Assembly: GCA_017457425.1 (NCBI GenBank)
Contig: JAFTHM010000086.1
Span: 1-34,412, forward strand
Origin: Alphaproteobacteria bacterium
Lineage (GTDB): Bacteria; Pseudomonadota; Alphaproteobacteria; CAAHEQ01; UBA3637
Direction of reading: 5' to 3'
DNA length: 34,412 nt
Every line of letters begins with the position of its first letter. Positions within the stretch are counted from its first letter, which is position 1. Under the pieces are notes generated by a model that saw only the letters and a program-made list of their open reading frames with translations, was not told the origin of the DNA and searched no databases. Shown one piece after another: positions 1 through 7,207 of this stretch. A program made the position numbers and the translations under genes.

Positions 1-30
1 ATATCTTTCAATCGGTGTTGTACGAGCCAT
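1..30 (-). CDS. fusA: Elongation factor G, N-terminal fragment (runs off window)
   Basis: Only the first ten codons are inside the window, on the minus strand. They read MARTTPIERY, the usual start of bacterial EF-G (continuing YRNIGI in the family). An AGGGGGAA-type ribosome site lies just upstream, in the short gap after the rpsG stop. EF-G is the GTPase that drives translocation on the ribosome. The order rpsL-rpsG-fusA is the classical str operon, which supports the call despite the short fragment. Confidence 0.85.
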   Translation of the reverse strand, partial: MARTTPIERY

Positions 31-39
31 GTGTTCCCC

Positions 40-510
40 CTACCATTTAAAGTGAGCAAAAGCTTTGTTAGCATCAGCCATACGGTGTGTATCTTCACGT
101 TTACGGATGGCATTACCACGATTGTTATAAGCATCTTGCAATTCGCCGAACAAACGTTGTTCCATTGTTTTTTCACTGCGACCACGAGCGGCGGCAATAA
201 TCCAACGAATGGCTAAAGCTTGTTGACGATCCGGACGAACTTCTGTCGGAACTTGGTAAGTTGCACCACCAACACGACGAGAACGAACTTCCACTTGAGG
301 TTTCACATTGTTCAAAGCTTCTGTAAAGATTTCCAAAGCCGGTTTTTTGATAGCGGCTTCTAATCTGTCAAAAGCACCATAAACAACAGCTTCAGCAATG
401 GATTTTTTACCATCGTACATTAAGCTGTTCATAAATTTCATAACGACAACGTTGCCATATTTGGCATCCGGTGTCACTTCACGTTTTACTGCTGCGTGTC
501 TACGAGACAT
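40..510 (-). CDS. rpsG: 30S ribosomal protein S7
   Basis: The 156-residue product is the normal length for S7. It starts [11 protein letters not shown] and carries the family segments [16 protein letters not shown] near residue 25, [21 protein letters not shown] near residue 80, and a basic C-terminal half ending AFAHFKW. S7 nucleates assembly of the 3' domain of 16S rRNA in the small subunit head and contacts E-site tRNA. It lies 11 nt downstream of rpsL and just upstream of fusA on the same strand, so the three are almost certainly co-transcribed. Nothing in it looks unusual. Confidence 0.98.
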   Translation of the reverse strand: MSRRHAAVKREVTPDAKYGNVVVMKFMNSLMYDGKKSIAEAVVYGAFDRLEAAIKKPALEIFTEALNNVKPQVEVRSRRVGGATYQVPTEVRPDRQQALAIRWIIAAARGRSEKTMEQRLFGELQDAYNNRGNAIRKREDTHRMADANKAFAHFKW

Positions 511-521
511 AATTCACTCTC

Positions 522-893
522 CTATTTAGGGCGTTTAGCACCGTATAAAGAACGGCTTTGTTTACGTTTAGCAACGCCTTGAGTATCAAGCGTACCACGG
601 ATAATATGATAACGAACACCAGGCAAGTCCTTTACACGACCGCCACGAATCATAACGACTGAGTGTTCTTGTAAGTTGTGACCTTCACCAGGAATGTAGC
701 AAGTCACTTCGAATCCATTTGTTAAACGAACACGAGCTACTTTACGCAAAGCAGAGTTCGGTTTTTTCGGTGTTGTTGTATAAACACGTGTACAAACCCC
801 ACGACGTTGAGGGCATTCTTGCAAAGCTGGCACTTTATCTCTGGCCACTTTGGCTTTCCGCGGTTTGCGGATTAATTGGTTAATTGTAGGCAT
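522..893 (-). CDS. rpsL: 30S ribosomal protein S12
   Basis: The 123-residue product matches the S12 family over its whole length: [13 protein letters not shown] at the start, [21 protein letters not shown] in the centre, [28 protein letters not shown] after it, and a basic [15 protein letters not shown] tail. S12 sits in the decoding centre and controls tRNA selection. The classical streptomycin-resistance lysines appear wild type: KPNSAL holds the Lys43 equivalent and GRVKDLPG the Lys88 equivalent. This is the first gene of the str operon; the promoter at 1073-1101 implies a 5' leader of about 170 nt. Confidence 0.98.
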   Translation of the reverse strand: MPTINQLIRKPRKAKVARDKVPALQECPQRRGVCTRVYTTTPKKPNSALRKVARVRLTNGFEVTCYIPGEGHNLQEHSVVMIRGGRVKDLPGVRYHIIRGTLDTQGVAKRKQSRSLYGAKRPK

Positions 894-1072
894 TAATTTA
901 TTCCTTTTTATCTACCTATTACAAAAAATCTTTCAACAACCTATTTCAGGCGGTCAAAAGCACGAAATTTCAAATCCATCAAATTAACTTATTGATTTCA
1001 TTGACTACTTTGTTAAACAACTTCACTTTAAAATACCCAAAAATGGGACGAATCGTTTTCTAAAGTACGCTT

Positions 1073-1101
1073 ATTAAAGCATATTTTTGTCATTAAGTCA
1101 A
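1073..1101 (-). promoter_or_regulatory. Sigma70-type promoter of the str operon
   Basis: On the minus strand TTGACT (1101-1096) and TTTAAT (1078-1073) are separated by exactly 17 bp. The position fits transcription of rpsL-rpsG-fusA with a long leader. The leader contains a small CCCA-TTTT-TGGG hairpin near 1037-1048. A 13-bp direct repeat AATAAAAAGACAG lies upstream at 1113-1125 and 1155-1167, 42 bp apart. The second copy overlaps the terminator tail of the regulator gene, so the repeat may be coincidental. Confidence 0.75.
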
Positions 1102-1154
1102 GCACTTTTTTGAATAAAAAGACAGTAATTTTTCATTATTTACACAATATATAT

Positions 1155-1185
1155 AATAAAAAGACAGCCATTTTATTAAGCTGCC
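1155..1185 (-). terminator. Intrinsic terminator of the XRE-type regulator
   Basis: Read on the minus strand, GGCAGC (1185-1180) pairs with GCTGTC (1168-1163) with one G-U pair across an 11-nt loop. TTTTTATT follows at once. It lies 30 nt past the regulator stop codon. Confidence 0.65.
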
Positions 1186-1217
1186 CTTTTGTAAAACAAT
1201 TAAACAAATCTTCTCAA

Positions 1218-1553
1218 TTAATCCCTTGGTGCTTTTATCAAATTGCGAATCGCACGTACATATTCGGGATTTTGATCTTGAAGTTCATGCATAATTTCCA
1301 CCAAATCAGATGATAAATCTTCAATGGTAAGCAATGGCGCCTCTAAAAACAACTGATAGACCTCAACACCCAGCACATCGGCAATTTCATTGACGGTAGA
1401 AATTTTCGTACTGGAGATACCATTTTCAAGTTGACACACCATTTCAACAGTTTTGTGGATTCGCTGCGCCAGTTGCGCTTGTGTAATCTTTTTTAACTTG
1501 CGATACTTACGAATATTTTGTGATAAAATCAAGCTAGCGCTGTCTTTTGCCAT
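1218..1553 (-). CDS. XRE-family helix-turn-helix transcriptional regulator
   Basis: This is a 111-residue protein. Residues ~9-70 form an XRE/Cro-type helix-turn-helix: SQNIRKYRKLKKITQAQLAQRI, then VEMVCQLENGISSTKISTVNEIADVLGV. The remaining C-terminal ~40 residues are acidic and probably helical. Such proteins bind DNA as dimers and often repress their own gene. It is divergent from the autotransporter at 1802. The 248-bp gap between them holds the poly-C promoter and a pair of 11-bp direct repeats, so it is a natural candidate regulator of the autotransporter. That is inference from position. The start is set by AAAAGGAATT upstream of ATG. Confidence 0.85.
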   Translation of the reverse strand: MAKDSASLILSQNIRKYRKLKKITQAQLAQRIHKTVEMVCQLENGISSTKISTVNEIADVLGVEVYQLFLEAPLLTIEDLSSDLVEIMHELQDQNPEYVRAIRNLIKAPRD

Positions 1554-1592
1554 TTTTTTTAATTCCTTTTAATTTTTATATTGCAATTAAAT

Positions 1593-1633
1593 TTAAAATA
1601 TGCTCAAATCATTAATAGTTGGTTAAAATATGC
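1593..1633. promoter_or_regulatory. Candidate operator: paired 11-bp direct repeats
   Basis: TTAAAATATGC occurs at 1593-1603 and again at 1623-1633, a spacing of 30 bp (about three helical turns). The pair lies in the shared upstream region of the XRE regulator and the autotransporter. Two sites on the same DNA face are typical of dimeric repressors. No binding data exist, and the region is AT-rich, so chance similarity is possible. Confidence 0.35.
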
Positions 1634-1699
1634 AATAAAATTTCAATCAATGCAAGTTTTTTTTGAAAATATTTTTTTTGAAAAGGAGTAAAAAAATGC

Positions 1700-1728
1700 T
1701 TGACATACCCCCCCCCCCCCGTTATATT
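1700..1728 (+). promoter_or_regulatory. Autotransporter promoter with 13-C tract between -35 and -10 (probable phase-variable switch)
   Basis: TTGACA (1700-1705) is a perfect -35 box and TATATT (1723-1728) a good -10 box, separated by exactly 17 bp. Of those 17 bp, 13 are an uninterrupted C run (1708-1720). A homopolymer in this place changes length by polymerase slippage and moves the -35/-10 distance away from the optimum; this is the known mechanism of phase variation at Neisseria porA and opc. The sequenced molecule has the ideal 17-bp spacing, so it should represent an ON state. The autotransporter ATG is about 70 nt downstream. Confidence 0.85.
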
Positions 1729-1741
1729 ATATACATCGGAG

Positions 1742-1759
1742 CGAATCGTTTTCGGTTCG
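1742..1759 (+). other. Stem-loop in the autotransporter 5' leader
   Basis: CGAATCG (1742-1748) pairs with CGGTTCG (1753-1759) across a TTTT loop, with one G-U pair. It would lie within about 10 nt of the predicted transcript 5' end, where such hairpins often protect an mRNA from decay. The ribosome site AAAGGAG lies 30 nt further on and is not occluded. Confidence 0.5.
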
Positions 1760-1801
1760 TAAAGATTTAATCTAAGGCAACTAATAGAGAAAGGAGACTT
1801 T

Positions 1802-4234
1802 ATGAAATACTCAAATACAGCCTTAAAAAACCTGAGCGCCCGTTATGGCAAAGTTTTGCGTAAGTGCGCTTATTTAAATGCTATCGTTTTAACAGCCGCA
1901 ATGATGGCAACACCGGCAATGGCCGAAACAGGCATCGCCTCAAGCGATTCTCCTGTTACTAAAACATGGGCAGCCGATATGACTAGTGGCAAGTATCAAG
2001 AATCATTAGGACATAGATTGCAATTAATCGGTATGACCGAAGGAAAATACAGTTATGATGCAGATAACTTGGCCTTGACTGTTTCCGCATCTGATAACAA
2101 CAAAATCAGTGCCACAAAATTCCATACAGGTATTCAAACATTTAAAGCCGAAGACAAACACCCGACTTTCACAGTGGTTGGTGATGCCAATACAACAATT
2201 GACTTAAGTGCAACCGGAACAGAATGGAATATCGTTTCCCGCTTTTCCAAAATGAATATCGGCTCGGCGAATTCGGCTATCGGCACACTTAATGTTACAA
2301 ACGAAAATATCGAAACCGGCAGTCTAATTTACGTTACCAGCGGAAACAGCAAAGCTGACGGAAATGTACACGAATTAAACATCTATGCCAATAACATTTC
2401 ACTGAAAACGAATGGTACGGCTATTACAGGTAACGAAGGTAAATTAACTTTGGTTGCCAATGAAAAATTGGACATTACCGGTGATATTAATGGATATAAC
2501 GATGTTTATGGCGGACATGCCGATTTAACATTTAACATCAACCAAAATGCCGGCAATACCGCCATCACGACAATCAAAGGCAATATCGATGCCGCCAAAG
2601 GATCCGTTGTCAATATCGGATTAAAAGGGGCCGGTTCTTCCATTACAGGTGATTTATTGGTCAGCGCCAACGGAACAACATTACCGGGTGGTGAAATTAA
2701 TTTAGGATTCGGAACTGGTGGTTCAATTACCGGTAATATGACGGCTCAAGATGAAGGCCATATCTCCATTTCCGGTGATGATTTAGTGGCTGTAAACGGC
2801 AACATCAGCATTGATGACAAATCTTCATTAACAGCCAGCAATATTTCCCATAATTCCGGTACAATCGCTAACGATGGTACATTAACATTGGGAAATAACA
2901 TTGTCTTGACAGAAGGTGTCACAGGTACCGGTTCCGTTGTATTTAAAGAAGGTTCTTCATTGAAAACAGCTCTGAACAATTCTACCTCTTTGATTTCCGG
3001 CAATACTGTCACAGGTACAACTTCTTTAGTCATTGACAATGGAACAACAAATGCCACATTGAATATGTTTGATGCTTCTCAAAGCGGATTTACATTTGCC
3101 AATAACACATTGTATGATATTATTGAAGATACAACAACCGCCGGAACATATAACATTTCTAAAAAATCCACAGAAGCTATTACGGAGTCTTTGACATCTG
3201 CCGGTGCCGATACGACAACGGCTGAAACAGTGGCTGCCGTTACAGAGGCTCAACCGACGACTCCGGAGGCTGCCGCCATTGTAGAAGCTATTACAACGGC
3301 CGCTCAATCGGGTGATATCGCTGCGGTTGCCGAAATCACGGAAAAAATCAATCCGACAACAACACCAGTTGTGCAACAACAATCCGTTGCTATGGCTTCC
3401 CAAATCTTCAACGTAACGGGTAATCGTATGAGTGCTCATGGTTTTGGACGCAGCGGTGGTGACCTTAACATAACGGTTGGTCCGTGGATTCAAGGGTTAT
3501 ACAACAAAACACACAACAGCCAAGGCGTCGGTTTTGACGGATACAGCCAAGGTTTTGCCCTCGGTTTAGACTTTGATGTTTGCAAAAACTTCATGTGGGG
3601 TTTCGGTTACGGTTATACGGCAACAGATGTTAAATCAAACGGCCGTAAAACTCAAATCTATGCCGATAACATCTTCTTATACGGTAAATATCAACCAAGT
3701 AAGTGGTATGTCAGCGGTATTGCCAACTATGGCCATTCCAACTATAAGGAAGCTGCCTTGGGCTTAACCAGCAAATACAACGTGGACACATACTCTGCAG
3801 CCGCTACAGTCGGTTACCAAGAAGGTATCTTTGATAACTATGCTGGACTTCGTTATAGCTATATCACACCGGACAGCTATTCCAATGGCTTAACAACGGT
3901 TGAAGGTAAAAACGCTCAAGTCGGTACTGCCGTTATCGGAACAAAGATTTCCAAAGCTTACAAAACAGATGGAGCCGTTTGGAAACCGGAAGTTCGTTTG
4001 GCTGCCACATATGATATCAAATCCGATAATTCTTCCAGCATTGTCGGTATCGTCGGCGGTTCCAGCACTTACATGGTGGAAGGCAAACGTCAAAAACGCT
4101 TTGCTGTTGAAGCCGGTGTCGGTTTAACAACAACAGTTGCCCGTAATTTAGATATTACGTTAAATTACGATGCTAACTTGCGTTCAAAACAAACATCTCA
4201 AACGGGTTCTGTGAAGTTGAAATACAGCTTCTAA
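1802..4234 (+). CDS. Autotransporter (type Va secreted passenger plus beta-barrel)
   Basis: The 810-residue protein begins with a long signal region (residues 1-~41, MKYSNTALKNLSARYGKVLRK then a hydrophobic stretch ending TPAMAET). Extended signal peptides of this kind are common in autotransporters. Residues ~45-440 are Gly/Asn/Thr-rich with repeated short beta strands, as in a beta-helix passenger. An Ala/Thr/Glu-rich linker follows at ~455-520. The C-terminal ~270 residues alternate strands and turns (GPWIQGLYNKTHNSQGVGFDGYSQGFALGLDF onward) and end SVKLKYSF with terminal Phe, the signature of an outer-membrane barrel recognised by BAM. The passenger is presumably displayed at the surface as an adhesin or similar; its ligand is unknown. 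The start follows AAAGGAGACTTT. Expression is probably phase-variable through the poly-C promoter, and a strong terminator follows. Confidence 0.9.
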   Translation: MKYSNTALKNLSARYGKVLRKCAYLNAIVLTAAMMATPAMAETGIASSDSPVTKTWAADMTSGKYQESLGHRLQLIGMTEGKYSYDADNLALTVSASDNNKISATKFHTGIQTFKAEDKHPTFTVVGDANTTIDLSATGTEWNIVSRFSKMNIGSANSAIGTLNVTNENIETGSLIYVTSGNSKADGNVHELNIYANNISLKTNGTAITGNEGKLTLVANEKLDITGDINGYNDVYGGHADLTFNINQNAGNTAITTIKGNIDAAKGSVVNIGLKGAGSSITGDLLVSANGTTLPGGEINLGFGTGGSITGNMTAQDEGHISISGDDLVAVNGNISIDDKSSLTASNISHNSGTIANDGTLTLGNNIVLTEGVTGTGSVVFKEGSSLKTALNNSTSLISGNTVTGTTSLVIDNGTTNATLNMFDASQSGFTFANNTLYDIIEDTTTAGTYNISKKSTEAITESLTSAGADTTTAETVAAVTEAQPTTPEAAAIVEAITTAAQSGDIAAVAEITEKINPTTTPVVQQQSVAMASQIFNVTGNRMSAHGFGRSGGDLNITVGPWIQGLYNKTHNSQGVGFDGYSQGFALGLDFDVCKNFMWGFGYGYTATDVKSNGRKTQIYADNIFLYGKYQPSKWYVSGIANYGHSNYKEAALGLTSKYNVDTYSAAATVGYQEGIFDNYAGLRYSYITPDSYSNGLTTVEGKNAQVGTAVIGTKISKAYKTDGAVWKPEVRLAATYDIKSDNSSSIVGIVGGSSTYMVEGKRQKRFAVEAGVGLTTTVARNLDITLNYDANLRSKQTSQTGSVKLKYSF

Positions 4235-4255
4235 TCCTTTGGGATAAAACAAAAG

Positions 4256-4286
4256 ACACTCTCACAAAACGTGGGAGTGTTTTTTT
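4256..4286 (+). terminator. Intrinsic terminator of the autotransporter
   Basis: ACACTCTCAC (4256-4265) pairs with GTGGGAGTGT (4271-4280), ten base pairs with one G-U, loop AAAAC. A run of T follows. It lies 21 nt past the stop codon. Confidence 0.9.
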
Positions 4287-4349
4287 GTTGCATTTCATTT
4301 TTTTTGGCGTTATAAAAAAGTCAACTCAATCAATATCGGAGAAAATCCC

Positions 4350-5321
4350 ATGGCAAATATCACAACAGAATTTTGTTTTGCGTTGGATGGTCAAGGCGGT
4401 GGCGAAAAGCTGGACTTGGAACAAGAAAACGTTTTTAAACGTAAAAATATTTGGATTCATATTGACTATAAAGACCAAGAAAATCAAGAATGGCTTGAGG
4501 AAATGGGTCTTGATGAAACCGTTATTGAAAATTTAACGGACGAAGATACCTCCCCACGGTATTTTGCACATGATAACGGATTATTGGTCGTGATGCGGGG
4601 TGTTAAAACACACAAAAAAGATGACGTAGACGATATGATTGCCATTCATATGTGGATTGAAAAAAATCGTATTTTAACACTGTCGCACCGCTCTATGCCG
4701 GCCGTTAAAATGGTCAGTTCAAAAATCAAACACGGTGAAGGTCCCATATCCCCGATTGATTGCTTTGTAACACTTGCCGAAACAATGACGGACAGTATCA
4801 CAAAAGCCATTGATAAAATTGATGATGAGGTAGATGAAATTGAAGAAGCCGTTATTAAAACGGACAGTTTTAAGGATAAACACTTGCGAGATGACATTTC
4901 CGATTTACGACACAAAATTGTGGGATTACGTCGGTATTTGGTCCCTCAACGCAATATCGTTAAAATTATGAAAAATATTTCTCATCCTTTGCTCAGTGAA
5001 GACGATTCGGTTCGTTTGCGTGATGTGTATATGGATTTGGCCAAAGCTGTGGAAGATTTAGATTTTGCCCGAGATCATTCAACCGTGACTCAAGAAGAAT
5101 TGGATTCAAAAACTAATGTAAACTTAAACCAAACAATGTATATGATGTCCATTGTGATGGTTATTTTTACGCCGTTAACATTTATCACAGGATTGTTAGG
5201 GGCCAATATCGGTGGTATTCCGTTTGCTTCCAATCAAATGGGATTTATTTTCATATCCTTGATTATGTTGATTATTGTCATATTCCAAATTATTGTATTC
5301 AAAAAAATGAAGTGGTTTTAG
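4350..5321 (+). CDS. zntB: ZntB-type divalent cation transporter (CorA superfamily)
   Basis: The 323-residue protein has the CorA/ZntB plan: a soluble N-terminal domain (to ~150), a long charged coiled coil (~150-255), and two C-terminal membrane helices (~262-282 and ~293-316) followed by a basic KKMKWF tail. The loop after the first membrane helix reads TGLLGANIGGIPF. The CorA Mg2+ signature there is GMN, whereas ZntB proteins have a G-x-N-x-GGIP motif, so the zinc-transport branch fits better. Here GAN replaces the usual GVN or GMN. ZntB forms pentamers in the inner membrane. The next gene starts 1 nt after the stop codon, suggesting translational coupling. Confidence 0.85.
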   Translation: MANITTEFCFALDGQGGGEKLDLEQENVFKRKNIWIHIDYKDQENQEWLEEMGLDETVIENLTDEDTSPRYFAHDNGLLVVMRGVKTHKKDDVDDMIAIHMWIEKNRILTLSHRSMPAVKMVSSKIKHGEGPISPIDCFVTLAETMTDSITKAIDKIDDEVDEIEEAVIKTDSFKDKHLRDDISDLRHKIVGLRRYLVPQRNIVKIMKNISHPLLSEDDSVRLRDVYMDLAKAVEDLDFARDHSTVTQEELDSKTNVNLNQTMYMMSIVMVIFTPLTFITGLLGANIGGIPFASNQMGFIFISLIMLIIVIFQIIVFKKMKWF

Positions 5322-5322
5322 T

Positions 5323-5958
5323 ATGAAAAAATGGTTGGCCGTATTTTTGTGTTTTGTGTGGTCAAATGGTGTTTGGGCGGCATGTCCAAATGATAAACCG
5401 TATGTTTTACTGACAACCTCAAAAGGGTCGGTAAAATATATTACCAATATGGCCCGAAAAGACTTTATTGCAAAATACCCAGGGACCCCCAACACAACTT
5501 TAGGTCTAACCGTTGCTGATTTACAAGTTAAAATGGCCGGAAAACCCAGAATTTCACAAAATGGTCGGCAGGCGTGCGTCAGCTTAAAAGAAGTCAATTT
5601 TCAAATCGGATATGATGATATTTTAGTGTATATTCACAAAGATTATAAACCCGGTTCATGCCAATACCGCGTTGTCAAAGACCACGAAAATTACCATGTC
5701 GGCGTTCATCGGCAAGCTATGACTTTCTTTAAATCCGACATTGAAACAGCCTTAAGAAAAGCTGTGGCTAAATTAAAACCGGTACCGGTTCACTCTTCGG
5801 CCCAAGCTCAACGTGTTGTGGACAAACAATTTGCTCAAATACAAGCGGAAATTGCGCCTTTATTAAATCACATTAACAAAAAAATTCGGGAAAAAAATGC
5901 CGCCATTGATACACCCGAATCCTATAAAGCTTCCAGTAAACTCTGCAAAAGTTGGTAG
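5323..5958 (+). CDS. Periplasmic HExxH protein, putative zinc protease (DUF922-like)
   Basis: The 211-residue product has a clear Sec signal peptide (MKKWLAVFLCFVWSNGVWA then AC). Around residue 125 is DHENYHVGVHRQ, an HExxH zinc motif extended to HExxHxxxH. The segment before it (NFQIGYDDILVYIHKDYKPGSCQYRVVKDHE) resembles DUF922-type secreted proteins. This suggests a periplasmic zincin-like metalloprotease, although proteolytic activity of that family is not something I can confirm. The C-terminal ~70 residues are helical and charged. Four cysteines could form disulfides. Coupling to the zntB gene raises the possibility of a zinc-related link. There is no separate promoter, so expression should follow zntB. 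Confidence 0.65.
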   Translation: MKKWLAVFLCFVWSNGVWAACPNDKPYVLLTTSKGSVKYITNMARKDFIAKYPGTPNTTLGLTVADLQVKMAGKPRISQNGRQACVSLKEVNFQIGYDDILVYIHKDYKPGSCQYRVVKDHENYHVGVHRQAMTFFKSDIETALRKAVAKLKPVPVHSSAQAQRVVDKQFAQIQAEIAPLLNHINKKIREKNAAIDTPESYKASSKLCKSW

Positions 5959-5981
5959 TATTTTCGGCCCCATTCTTTTAA

Positions 5982-6010
5982 TTGACTTTTTATCCGTTTT
6001 GTGATAGGAT
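5982..6010 (+). promoter_or_regulatory. Promoter of the HD-domain gene
   Basis: TTGACT (5982-5987) and TAGGAT (6005-6010) are 17 bp apart. The first T of the -35 box would also be a TTG start codon in frame with the following gene. Because this segment looks like promoter and has no ribosome site, the TTG should not be used as the start. Confidence 0.6.
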
Positions 6011-6035
6011 ACTCAGCAATTTAAAGGAAGTCAAA

Positions 6036-6878
6036 ATGTATCATCAATTAACACTCACCGATATTCAAAAAAATAAAAAATTAGCAAAAACATGGGATTT
6101 AGTCTGCCAAGCACATCAAGGCCAAACCCGAAAAGGTCATAATAAAAATGGCGAGACAATCCCCTACACTGCTCATTTATTTCGGGTGATGGAAATTACG
6201 GCTAACGCCTTGGGTAATCCTCATTTAGTTTTACAAAATGAAAAATTAACCCCTTTTTTAATAATGGCCTTAACACACGATACCATTGAAGATACAGTTT
6301 TAAACTCTAAGAAAAAATTAACCGATGCGTTAACACCGATTGTCGGAGAATATCGGGCTATACAAATTGCTCATGTTGTTATGGAGTTATCAAATCCGGC
6401 TGACGGTTTTCCGGGGGCAACCAAAACCGAGCAAGACACCAACAAAAAAATTTGGCAAACAAATCATACTCAAAATATGTCATATCCTGCCAAAATCATC
6501 AAAATGGCAGATCAAATCGCCAATACAGCCGATTGCGTAGATTTACAAATGTCGTGTAAAGAAAAAAGCGGTTGGTCCGATGATAAAAAGAAATCTTATA
6601 CCGATAAAGCATTAGCCGTTTGTGAAGCCTGTCTTTGTCATACAGAGCGTGTTTCAGATGTTCAAAAAAATGTGTTTGCTTTTTTAATGAATTTAGAAAA
6701 ACAAGTATATCATTATGCCATGCAAAAAATACAAATACCTCACACTGATGATATGACATTTTTTGAACAATTAAATGGCAAAATGCTCCCCGAAAACGAA
6801 CCGATGTATTTATTGCATCAGCCTAGTTTACCAAGCCAATTTTCAAATACCACCACTTTTTCACAAACACGAGTATAA
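6036..6878 (+). CDS. Stand-alone SpoT-like HD hydrolase domain protein
   Basis: From the ATG at 6036, preceded by AAAGGAAG, the product has 280 residues. An in-frame TTG at 5982 is rejected because it lies in the promoter. Early residues AHQGQTRKGHNKNGETIPYTAHLFRVMEI, then ALTHDTIEDT, match the metal-binding H...HD...ED pattern of the HD domain of RelA/SpoT (p)ppGpp hydrolases. KIIKMADQIANTADC follows at the position of the SpoT KLADRLHNM segment. There is no synthetase, TGS or ACT domain. A role as a small alarmone hydrolase is plausible, but other nucleotide substrates are possible. The last ~40 residues are low-complexity and look disordered. Confidence 0.7.
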   Translation: MYHQLTLTDIQKNKKLAKTWDLVCQAHQGQTRKGHNKNGETIPYTAHLFRVMEITANALGNPHLVLQNEKLTPFLIMALTHDTIEDTVLNSKKKLTDALTPIVGEYRAIQIAHVVMELSNPADGFPGATKTEQDTNKKIWQTNHTQNMSYPAKIIKMADQIANTADCVDLQMSCKEKSGWSDDKKKSYTDKALAVCEACLCHTERVSDVQKNVFAFLMNLEKQVYHYAMQKIQIPHTDDMTFFEQLNGKMLPENEPMYLLHQPSLPSQFSNTTTFSQTRV

Positions 6879-6900
6879 ACACTTATAACCCGATAAATAT

Positions 6901-6931
6901 AACCATTTTGATGATATCAGAGTGGTTTTTA
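6901..6931 (+). terminator. Intrinsic terminator of the HD-domain gene
   Basis: AACCATTTTGAT (6901-6912) pairs along its whole length with ATCAGAGTGGTT (6916-6927), with two G-U pairs and a GAT loop. A T-rich stretch follows. It separates this gene from the structured RNA downstream. Confidence 0.8.
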
Positions 6932-6963
6932 TCTTATTTACCTCATTTAACGAAAAATACCTA

Positions 6964-6992
6964 TTGCATTTACGGATAAAATTTGGTACTGT
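6964..6992 (+). promoter_or_regulatory. Promoter of structured RNA copy A
   Basis: TTGCAT (6964-6969) and TACTGT (6987-6992) are 17 bp apart. Transcription would begin near 6999, directly before the first hairpin of the RNA. The segment is unlike the promoter region shared by copies B and C. Confidence 0.5.
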
Positions 6993-6998
6993 ACAGCC

Positions 6999-7176
6999 AA
7001 GGCATGTATTATGCCCCGAGGTTTAGAAGCCTCTTGAAAGTTGTCTGAGTGCAGACGTAAAAAACTACCTTTTTGCCATTGGCAGGAAGGTAGTAGAATA
7101 AGGGTTTTATACCCCAATATACTACACTATTCTTTCAATAGCTTCTAACTTCCTGCCACTTTTAAAGTGGTTTTTG
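6999..7176 (+). ncRNA. Structured pseudoknotted RNA, copy A (unrecognised family)
   Basis: Hand folding gives this order. P1: GGCAT/ATGCC (7001-7005/7011-7015). P2: GAGG/CCTC (7018-7021/7030-7033). Its loop strand TTAGAAGC (7023-7030) pairs as a pseudoknot with GCTTCTAA (7141-7148). Closing helix P3: TGGCAGGAAG with CTTCCTGCCA. Inside it are P4 GTAGTA/TACTAC, a small GGGT/ACCC hairpin, and CTATT/AATAG. The terminator palindrome CCACTTTTAAAGTGG (7156-7170) plus T run follows. The same plan, with compensatory changes, occurs at 15638-15828 and on the minus strand at 21888-22086. The RNA ends about 30 nt before the prepilin-like gene on the same strand and has no other gene between, so it could be a terminating leader (attenuator) or a free small RNA. 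I do not recognise it as a known family. Confidence 0.75.
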
Positions 7177-7207
7177 TTTTAACGTAATGGACAAGAAAGG
7201 GAATTTT

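Noticed and set aside
1049-1060. 12-mer CGAATCGTTTTC repeated at 1742-1753 in the autotransporter leader
   Set aside because: The two copies lie in opposite orientation relative to their transcripts, only the second forms a hairpin, and a single 12-mer match is weak evidence for a shared regulatory element.
1110-1313. Short plus-strand frame overlapping the XRE regulator
   Set aside because: It has no ribosome site, biased composition from AT-rich intergenic DNA, and overlaps the terminator and the real gene on the other strand.
5982-6035. Upstream TTG start adding 18 residues to the HD-domain protein
   Set aside because: The TTG is the first codon-sized part of a TTGACT -35 box with a 17-bp spaced -10, and lacks a ribosome site; the ATG at 6036 has AAAGGAAG.
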